Shown: positions 1 through 5,702 of the stretch, in pieces
Numbering within the stretch: the first letter of the stretch is position 1
Layout of the letters: each line of letters begins with the position of its first letter
DNA from: QHWK01 sp035315685
Lineage (GTDB): Bacteria > Acidobacteriota > Vicinamibacteria > Vicinamibacterales > CAVVIG01
Direction: 5' to 3'
Length of the DNA stretch: 17,497 nucleotides
Assembly: GCA_035315685.1 (NCBI GenBank)
Contig: DATFXR010000736.1
Span: 1 to 17,497 of the forward strand
Translations under genes and position numbers: made by a program
The notes under the pieces: generated by a model
What the model was told of the DNA's origin: nothing
Database searches by the model: none
Seen by the model: the letters and a program-made list of their open reading frames with translations, nothing else

Positions 1-1
1 G

Positions 2-853
2 CGCATCGGCGATCTGATCTGGGCGGCTGGCGACTCGCGCACGCGCGGCTTCCTGCTGGGCGGCACGTCGGGCCGGACAACGCTCGCCGGCGAGGGACTC
101 CAGCATCAGGATGGCAACAGCCAGTTGTTCGCGCTGGCCTACCCCAACTGCGTCAGCTACGACCCGGCGTTCGCCTACGAAATCGCGGTCATCATCCAGG
201 ACGGCATCCGCCGGATGTACGTCGATCAGGAAAGCATCTTCTACTACCTGACGGTGATGAACGAGCAGTACGCGATGCCCGAGATGCCGAAGGGCGCGCG
301 CGAAGGCATTCTGAAAGGCCTCTACAAGTTCCGCAGCGCGTCGAAGCCGGACGCGCCGCTCCGCGCGCAGCTGTTCGGCAGCGGCGCGATCCTGCCCGAG
401 GTGATCAAGGCGCAGGAGATCCTCGAGTCGAAGTACAACGTGTCGGCCGACGTGTGGAGCGTGACGAGCTACACCGAGCTGTACCGCGAGGGGCACGCGT
501 GCGAGCGCTGGAACATGATGCATCCCGGCGAGCCGCCGCGCGCTCCCTACGTGTCCCAGTGCCTCGAGGACGCGGATGGCGTGCTGATCGCGGCGTCCGA
601 CTATGTCAAGGCAATGCCCGACGCGATCGACCGCTGGCTGCCGCGGCCGATGACCGTGCTCGGCACCGACGGATTCGGCCGCAGCGAGACCCGCGCCGCG
701 CTGCGCGAGTTCTTCGAGGTGGACTATCGCTACGTGATCGTCGCGACGCTCGCCGCGCTCGCGCGCGACGGCAAAATCGCCGCGCCGGTCGTCGAGCAGG
801 CGATCAAGGCGCACGGCGTCAGTCCACAAAAGGCAAACCCTGCTGTGTCCTAG
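2..853 (+). CDS. aceE: Pyruvate dehydrogenase E1 component, homodimeric type (3' part only)
   Basis: This is the last 283 codons of a thiamine-diphosphate pyruvate dehydrogenase E1, which decarboxylates pyruvate and passes the acetyl group to the lipoyl arm of E2. The visible part begins just before the block GRTTLAGEGLQHQDGNSQL, a hallmark of single-chain E1 enzymes, and continues through EIAVIIQDGIRRMY and FYYLTVMNEQY to a C-terminal transketolase-like domain (VLGTDGFGRSETR, FFEVDYRYV). The family is usually near 880-890 residues, so about two thirds lies upstream of the window. The stop is TAG at 851-853. aceF follows after 136 bases that are mostly repeat DNA. The reading frame is intact and no odd residues were noticed in the portion seen. 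Confidence 0.96.
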   Translation, partial: RIGDLIWAAGDSRTRGFLLGGTSGRTTLAGEGLQHQDGNSQLFALAYPNCVSYDPAFAYEIAVIIQDGIRRMYVDQESIFYYLTVMNEQYAMPEMPKGAREGILKGLYKFRSASKPDAPLRAQLFGSGAILPEVIKAQEILESKYNVSADVWSVTSYTELYREGHACERWNMMHPGEPPRAPYVSQCLEDADGVLIAASDYVKAMPDAIDRWLPRPMTVLGTDGFGRSETRAALREFFEVDYRYVIVATLAALARDGKIAAPVVEQAIKAHGVSPQKANPAVS

Positions 854-862
854 TAACCGTCA

Positions 863-984
863 ATGGCTGATGGCTCATGGCTGATGGCTATGGTTGATGG
901 GCCGTCACCATCAGTCATTCAGCCATCAGCCATTTCAGCCATTAGCCATTAGCCATTAGCCATTAGCCATCAGCCATTAGCCAT
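863..984. repeat. Hairpin-forming heptamer repeat between aceE and aceF (family R1)
   Basis: The left half has two copies of ATGGCTGATGGCT (863-875 and 877-889). The right half has the reverse complement AGCCATCAGCCAT (921-933 and 965-977). A 7-base tandem array AGCCATT runs 937-984 in about seven units, four of them perfect. The copy at 877-889 pairs over 13 bases with 921-933. Inside that, TGATGG (895-900) pairs with CCATCA (908-913) around a 7-base loop. The outer copy 863-875 can pair with 937-949 with one G-T wobble. The array ends five bases before the aceF start codon. Confidence 0.9.
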
Positions 985-989
985 CGAAA

Positions 990-2501
990 ATGCCTGACTT
1001 CACACTGCCAGAGCTTGGTGAAAACATTTCCGCCGGTGACGTCCTTCGCGTCCTCGTGAAGCCGGGCGACACGGTGGCGATGGAGCAGCCGGTCCTCGAG
1101 CTCGAAACGGACAAGGCCACGATCGAGGTGCCCTCGTCTGTTGCGGGAACCGTCAGCGACGTCAAGGTGAAACCGGGAGACAAGGTCAAGGTTGGACAGG
1201 TGATTCTCATCGTCGGTGAAGCGGGGAAGGCGGCCGCCGCGGAAGGCGGGAAGGCGGGAAGGCTGGAAGGAAAGGACGGAAGGGCGGAAGGGCAGGAAGG
1301 AAAGGAGAGAAGGACGGAAGGAAAGGAAGGGAAGGAAGGGAAGGAAAGGCAGGAAGGGAAGGAAGGGAAGGAAAGGCAGGAAGGGCAGGAAGGCGCGGTG
1401 AGCGCGAATACGGCCTCGAGGGTTCCGGCCGACGAGCCAGGGCTCGAGCAGCACGTCGAGCGGGAGCGGCGCGACAGCGGTGACAAGGCGGGCCCGGCCC
1501 GGGCGGCGCGCGAGGCGGCGGCCGATGCGGAACCGGCGCGTCAGAAAGTCGTCGACATCAGCCGCGGCGCGCGCCCGGCGGAAACCGCCACTCCTGAGAT
1601 GCCGCCCGCTCCCGCTGCACCGTCCGTGCGCCGCATGGCCCGCGAGCTTGGCGTGGACATCAACCAGGTTCCCGGCACCGGGCCGAATGGACGCATCTCG
1701 GTGGACGATGTGAAGGCGCACGCCAAGCGGCTGGTGGCCGGCAGCGGCCGTGGCGCCGCGGCCGCCGTGCCGCTGCCCGACTTCTCGCGGTGGGGCGAGA
1801 TCGAACGACAACCGATGCGTGCTGTCCGGCGCAAGACGGCCGAACACCTGAGCGCGGCGTGGCAGACGATCCCGCACGTCACCCAATGCGATCTCGCCGA
1901 CATCACGGCCCTCGAGGAGCTGCGCAAGAAGTACGCAAAACAGGTTGAGGCGGCCGGTGGCAACCTCACCGTGACGGCGATTGCCGTCAAGGTGGTGGCA
2001 TCCGCGCTGCGCGTCTTCCCGCAGTTCAACTCGTCGATCGATCTCGGGTCTGACGAGATCGTGCTGAAGAAATACGTCAACATCGGCGTCGCCGTCGATA
2101 CCGATCGCGGCCTGCTGGTGCCGGTGATCCGCAACGCCGACACGAAGAACATCGCGCAGCTGGCGGCGGAGCTCGCGCAGCTCTCCGAGAAGGCGCGCAG
2201 CCGCAAGATCGCGCTCGAGGAGATGCAGGGCGGCTGCTTCAGCATCTCGAATCTCGGCGGCATCGGCGGCACCTACTTCACGCCGATTGTGAACGCGCCG
2301 GAAGTCGCGATTCTCGGCATCTCGCGCGCACGGATGGAGCCGGTGTACCAGAAGGACAGCGGCGAGTTCGCGGCGCGGATGTTGCTGCCGCTGTCGCTGT
2401 CGTACGATCATCGGGTGATCGACGGCGCCGACGGCATCCGCTTCCTGCGCTGGGTCGCCCAGGCGCTGGAGGATCCCTTCCTGCTTTCGTTACAGGGCTG
2501 A
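990..2501 (+). CDS. aceF: Dihydrolipoyllysine-residue acetyltransferase, E2 of pyruvate dehydrogenase
   Basis: The 503-residue core E2 accepts the acetyl group on a lipoyl lysine and transfers it to CoA. Domains in order: one lipoyl domain at about 1-76 with the lipoylated lysine K42 in ETDKATIEV; a long charged linker; the small E3/E1-binding domain at about 211-247 (SVRRMARELG, NGRISVDDVK); and the catalytic acyltransferase domain at about 266-503 with FSISNLGG and DHRVIDG, whose catalytic histidine is H474. Many homologues carry two or three lipoyl domains; here there is one. The linker at about 85-135 is nearly all Gly, Lys, Glu, Arg and Gln, encoded by a purine tract, where Ala/Pro is usual. 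No Shine-Dalgarno site precedes the ATG; the bases there belong to the heptamer repeat. The ATG fits the standard lipoyl-domain start MPDFTLPELGE. Confidence 0.97.
   Translation: MPDFTLPELGENISAGDVLRVLVKPGDTVAMEQPVLELETDKATIEVPSSVAGTVSDVKVKPGDKVKVGQVILIVGEAGKAAAAEGGKAGRLEGKDGRAEGQEGKERRTEGKEGKEGKERQEGKEGKERQEGQEGAVSANTASRVPADEPGLEQHVERERRDSGDKAGPARAAREAAADAEPARQKVVDISRGARPAETATPEMPPAPAAPSVRRMARELGVDINQVPGTGPNGRISVDDVKAHAKRLVAGSGRGAAAAVPLPDFSRWGEIERQPMRAVRRKTAEHLSAAWQTIPHVTQCDLADITALEELRKKYAKQVEAAGGNLTVTAIAVKVVASALRVFPQFNSSIDLGSDEIVLKKYVNIGVAVDTDRGLLVPVIRNADTKNIAQLAAELAQLSEKARSRKIALEEMQGGCFSISNLGGIGGTYFTPIVNAPEVAILGISRARMEPVYQKDSGEFAARMLLPLSLSYDHRVIDGADGIRFLRWVAQALEDPFLLSLQG
1241..1394 (+). 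repeat. In-frame purine-rich expansion in the aceF linker (family R5)
   Basis: The plus strand is built from GGAAGG-like units. Bases 1294-1349 contain a single pyrimidine (C at 1314), and 1315-1349 is pure purine. A 27-base period is exact across 1324-1385, about 2.3 copies, and encodes the nine-residue unit KEGKERQEG in rotation. Earlier units resemble GGAAGGCGG. The length keeps the aceF frame open, so the tract is translated as a hydrophilic linker. Confidence 0.92.
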
Positions 2502-2540
2502 CCGAACCGCTGTCACACTGTCAAGACACCTACCTGTGCC

Positions 2541-2620
2541 TACGAAGACACGAAAGCACGAAGGAGCACGAAGAAACCACTTTCCAATGACGTCTTCTTC
2601 GTGTCTTCGTGTCTTCGTGG
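2541..2620. repeat. Hairpin-forming 8-mer repeat between aceF and lpdA (family R2)
   Basis: CACGAA recurs at 2549, 2557 and 2567. Its reverse complement TTCGTG recurs at 2598, 2606 and 2614 with an exact 8-base period (TTCGTGTC). CACGAAGAA (2567-2575) pairs fully with TTCTTCGTG (2595-2603) around a 19-base loop. CACGAAG (2557-2563) pairs with CTTCGTG (2605-2611), and CACGAA (2549-2554) with TTCGTG (2614-2619). The element ends 16 bases before the lpdA start. Confidence 0.88.
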
Positions 2621-2636
2621 GCGCCTTTTTGATCTC

Positions 2637-4049
2637 ATGACCTCGACTCAGCTCGTTGTCGTTGGCGGCGGTCCTGGTGGCTACGCCGCTGCATTTCTCG
2701 CCGCCGATCTCGGTCTCAGCACGACGCTCGTCGATCCGGAGCCGAATCCGGGCGGCGTCTGCGTGTATCGCGGCTGCATTCCGTCGAAGGCACTGCTCCA
2801 CGTCGCGAAGGTCGTGGACGAGTCGCGGCACGCGAAAGCCTGGGGCGTCGAGTTCGCCGAGCCGAAGGTCGATCTCGACAAGCTGCGCGCCTTCAAGGAC
2901 GCCGTCGTCAAGCGTCTGACCAGCGGCACCGGACAGCTGGTGAAGTTTCGCAAGATCAGGTACCTCCAGGGCTACGCCGAGATTCTCGACGCTCACAATC
3001 TGCGCGTGAGGCTGACCGCCGGCGGTGAGGACCAGGTGCAGTTCGAGCACGCGATCCTTGCGACCGGTTCGGTGCCGGCGATCCCGCCGACGCTGAAGGT
3101 GGACGATCCGCGGGTGATGGATTCAACCGCAGCGCTCGATCTGCCGGACATCCCGCCGTCGCTGCTCGTGGTCGGCGGCGGCTATATCGGCCTCGAGCTC
3201 GGCACCGTGTACGCGACGCTCGGCAGCTCGGTGACCGTCGTCGAGATGACGCCCGGCCTGCTGCCAGGCGCCGATCGCGATCTCGTCGAGGTCCTCGCCA
3301 AGCGCGTCAAGCAGACCATGAAGAGCGTGCTGCTCGAGACGAAGGTGGTCGCGGTGAAGCCCGAGGCGAAGGGCGTCCGCGTCACGTTCGAAGGCAACGC
3401 CGACCAGAAGGAGCAGGTGTTCGATCGCGTGCTGGTCTCGGTCGGCCGCCGGCCGAACTCGAAGATCCCGGGACTCGAGAAGACCCAGGTGCAGATCGAT
3501 CAGCGTGGCTTCATCATGGTGGACGAGCAGCGGCGGACGCACGAGCCGTCGATCTTCGCCATCGGCGACGTTGTCGGCGAGCCGATGCTGGCGCACAAGG
3601 CGTCGCATGAAGGGCGCGTCGCCGTGGAGGTGATGGCGGGCGAGAACGTCGCGTTTTCACCCCGCGCGATCCCGGCGGTCGTCTTCACCGATCCGGAGCT
3701 TGCCTGGGCGGGCCTGACCGAGGGGCAGGCCGCGAAGGACGGACGTCACGTCACGATCGCGAAGTTTCCGTGGGGCGCGTCGGGCCGCGCCATCACGCTC
3801 GATCGCACCGACGGGCTCACCAAGCTGATCGTCGATCCAGCCACCGAGCGCCTGCTCGGCGTCGGCCTTGTCGGTCCCGGCGCTGGCGAGCTGATCGCCG
3901 AGGGAGTGCTCGCGATCGAGATGGGCGCGAACGCGACCGATCTCAAGCTCTCGATCCATCCACATCCGACGCTGACAGAGACGATGATGGAGTCGGCGGA
4001 GGTCTTCTTCGGCCAGGCGACGCACGTGTATCGGCCCAGGCGGGGATGA
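2637..4049 (+). CDS. lpdA: Dihydrolipoyl dehydrogenase, E3
   Basis: This 470-residue flavoprotein reoxidises the dihydrolipoyl group of E2 and reduces NAD+. The FAD-binding motif GGGPGG is at 10-15. The redox-active disulfide is C42/C47 in GGVCVYRGCIPSK. A second dinucleotide motif GGGYIGLELG binds NAD. The C-terminal interface carries the active-site pair H443 and E448 in HPHPTLTE. The length is normal for the family. The start is taken at ATG 2637, giving MTSTQLVVVGGG. An upstream GTG at 2601 is in frame but lies inside the R2 repeat and would add 12 residues not expected in the family. No clear Shine-Dalgarno site is present. It completes an aceE-aceF-lpdA gene set on one strand. Confidence 0.96.
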   Translation: MTSTQLVVVGGGPGGYAAAFLAADLGLSTTLVDPEPNPGGVCVYRGCIPSKALLHVAKVVDESRHAKAWGVEFAEPKVDLDKLRAFKDAVVKRLTSGTGQLVKFRKIRYLQGYAEILDAHNLRVRLTAGGEDQVQFEHAILATGSVPAIPPTLKVDDPRVMDSTAALDLPDIPPSLLVVGGGYIGLELGTVYATLGSSVTVVEMTPGLLPGADRDLVEVLAKRVKQTMKSVLLETKVVAVKPEAKGVRVTFEGNADQKEQVFDRVLVSVGRRPNSKIPGLEKTQVQIDQRGFIMVDEQRRTHEPSIFAIGDVVGEPMLAHKASHEGRVAVEVMAGENVAFSPRAIPAVVFTDPELAWAGLTEGQAAKDGRHVTIAKFPWGASGRAITLDRTDGLTKLIVDPATERLLGVGLVGPGAGELIAEGVLAIEMGANATDLKLSIHPHPTLTETMMESAEVFFGQATHVYRPRRG

Positions 4050-4053
4050 CGGT

Positions 4054-4128
4054 AAGCAACCGCGGCGATCGCGGAGTCCGCAGAATTCTTCGTCAAGGAA
4101 ATGATCTCCGCGGTCTCTGCGTTTGCTT
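4054..4128. repeat. Hairpin repeat after lpdA (family R3, copy a); possible terminator
   Basis: The left arm 4054-4076 can pair with 4106-4128: 19 of 23 positions match, and some of the rest are wobble-compatible. The arm contains 9-base units of the form AxCGCxGAG (4059-4067, 4068-4076, 4077-4085). The element begins four bases after the lpdA stop, between convergent genes, so it could act as a terminator in either direction, although no long T run follows. The rest of the gap to 4198 shows nothing recognisable. Confidence 0.8.
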
Positions 4129-4198
4129 TGCCCCGTCGCCTTATTTCTCCTCGGCGGCCGTCGATGTCGCCGGGCAGCTCGAATGAGTCCCTGTTGAA

Positions 4199-5611
4199 TC
4201 ACTGCAGCGTCAGCAACACCAGAATTTCGCCTTTGCCGTCCGGCAAGGGCTCGAGCGCCTTGCCGAGCAGCGTGCCCGGGCGATGCAGCGTCCGGCCGCC
4301 GACGCGCATCGGCTTCGACCGCATCGCGTAGCCTTCGGTCGGGCTGGTCACCAGCAGATCGCCGATCCGGATCGCGCCGTAGCTGGCGTCGGCTTTGACA
4401 CGCACGCGGCCGCTCTGCGCCACCATTGCGCGGCTGTCGCTCTTCTCGCCGAGGACCAGGCCCGGCTGGCGGGACACGGCGCCCGCCACTCGCGTGTCAT
4501 ACGCCTTTGGCGCCGCGAGCACTCGATTGGGCTCAGCCGGGTCGACGATCACGACCGTCCCCGGTTCGAGCGGCGCCGCCGTCTCGACCCATTCGGCGAC
4601 GTCCTGGTACTTCGCGCCGATGTTGCCGTCGACGGTCACGTCGCCCGCGACCTGCAGCCGCGTCGCCGGCGCCGTCGTGCCGATGCCGATGTTGCCGTTC
4701 GGCGCGACGGCGAACTTCGAGCTGCTGCCGAGCATGAAGTTGATGCTGCCGCCGGCGGCGATGTTGTTGATCCGGTACTCGTGGGTAAGGTTGTTGAAGC
4801 CCTGGAACTGGCCGAGCGCACCGTTCTGGTCGTAGAACAGCATCCCGGAGAACGCCGTCGCGCTGTTGCTGAGATTCTGCACCGCGTAGCCGGTGGCCAC
4901 GCCGCCGGGATCGGTGAACGCCACGTGGAAGACATCGAGCGGCACCTGCGTGTTCAGGCCAATGCGAGTGGCGCTCTGGAACAACGCCGAGTTGTCGAGA
5001 TTGATGGCATCGGTGAACTTGCCAAGGAAGCCGGCGGTGCCAGCCGTGTTCGTCGTCGGCGGCGGGTTCGACCCTCCTGCCGCCCTCGCGGTCGAATGTC
5101 CAGCGGCCGACGCCGCACCGGCCGCCGCCAGCGGTTCGGCCAGCGCGTAGGCGGACGCGGGCCGGCCGCCCAGCGTGTCGGCGTCGATCGCTTTCAACGC
5201 GTACGGCACGCTCACCAGTGGCAGCCGCGCCTGTTCGTGCTCACCGGGCCGGTTGACCAGCACGCCCAGCCATCGCGGCTCACCGCTCGTGAACAGGTCG
5301 GCGGGCATGCCATCCTGAGTGCTCGACCCGACCAGGACGTTGAACCGGCCGGTGCCGCCGACGACGACGTGCTGGGTTTCCTGCCAGAGCGCCTGCCCGC
5401 CCTTTTCGTCCCGATAGACCGATAGGGTCACCGACTCGACCGGTGCAGTCGGCGAACCGTCCGCCGGCTGGAAGGTACTGCTGAACCACATGAGCCGGGG
5501 AACAGCAGTGACGACGGAGCCGGCAGACGGAACCGACTGCGCGTGCACGGCTGGCGCGAGGCCCGGACACACGAGGAGGGCGACGACACCGAAAGCGACC
5601 GTTGAACGCAT
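4199..5611 (-). CDS. Secreted tail-fibre-like protein
   Basis: A 470-residue exported protein of unknown function. A signal peptide covers about residues 1-24 (MRSTVAFGVVALL..., cleavage after VHA). Residues about 45-150 form a beta-rich domain (SVTLSVYRDE, ALWQETQHV, GRFNVLVG, LPLVSVPYALKA) seen in many environmental secreted proteins. Near residue 305 comes NGNIGIGTTAPATRLQVAG, a motif of phage-tail and adhesin shafts, then YQDVAEWVE and a C-terminal beta domain that resembles intramolecular-cleavage tail domains such as peptidase G2; that resemblance is inference. GGAG at 5621-5624 lies 9 bases before ATG 5611 but only 3 before ATG 5617, so 5611 is preferred. It follows the peptidase gene by about 90 bases on the same strand and may share its transcript. 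Confidence 0.82.
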   Translation of the reverse strand: MRSTVAFGVVALLVCPGLAPAVHAQSVPSAGSVVTAVPRLMWFSSTFQPADGSPTAPVESVTLSVYRDEKGGQALWQETQHVVVGGTGRFNVLVGSSTQDGMPADLFTSGEPRWLGVLVNRPGEHEQARLPLVSVPYALKAIDADTLGGRPASAYALAEPLAAAGAASAAGHSTARAAGGSNPPPTTNTAGTAGFLGKFTDAINLDNSALFQSATRIGLNTQVPLDVFHVAFTDPGGVATGYAVQNLSNSATAFSGMLFYDQNGALGQFQGFNNLTHEYRINNIAAGGSINFMLGSSSKFAVAPNGNIGIGTTAPATRLQVAGDVTVDGNIGAKYQDVAEWVETAAPLEPGTVVIVDPAEPNRVLAAPKAYDTRVAGAVSRQPGLVLGEKSDSRAMVAQSGRVRVKADASYGAIRIGDLLVTSPTEGYAMRSKPMRVGGRTLHRPGTLLGKALEPLPDGKGEILVLLTLQ

Positions 5612-5702
5612 ACGCATCTTCTCCAGACGGTGACGCCGGTGATTGACGCGAAATCTCGGCCAGGTTCTCATCTCAGGTTCACTCGTGTACTCGATGTTTC
5701 GA

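Noticed and set aside
937..984. Heptamer array considered as a CRISPR array
   Set aside because: Units are 7 bases with no spacers, and no cas gene is nearby.
963..2411. Long minus-strand open frame of 482 codons opposite aceF
   Set aside because: It is the complement of a clear aceF with all domains. Its product is Arg/His/Leu-rich with a Pro-Phe-Leu run from the purine tract, and it has no known motif.
2601..2636. GTG 2601 as the lpdA start
   Set aside because: It lies inside the repeat arm and adds 12 residues ahead of the normal FAD-motif start; ATG 2637 matches the family.
4283..5425. Plus-strand open frame of 380 codons opposite the tail-fibre-like gene
   Set aside because: Its product is Arg/His/Asp/Val-rich without motifs. 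The minus-strand frame has a signal peptide, a ribosome site and recognisable domains.
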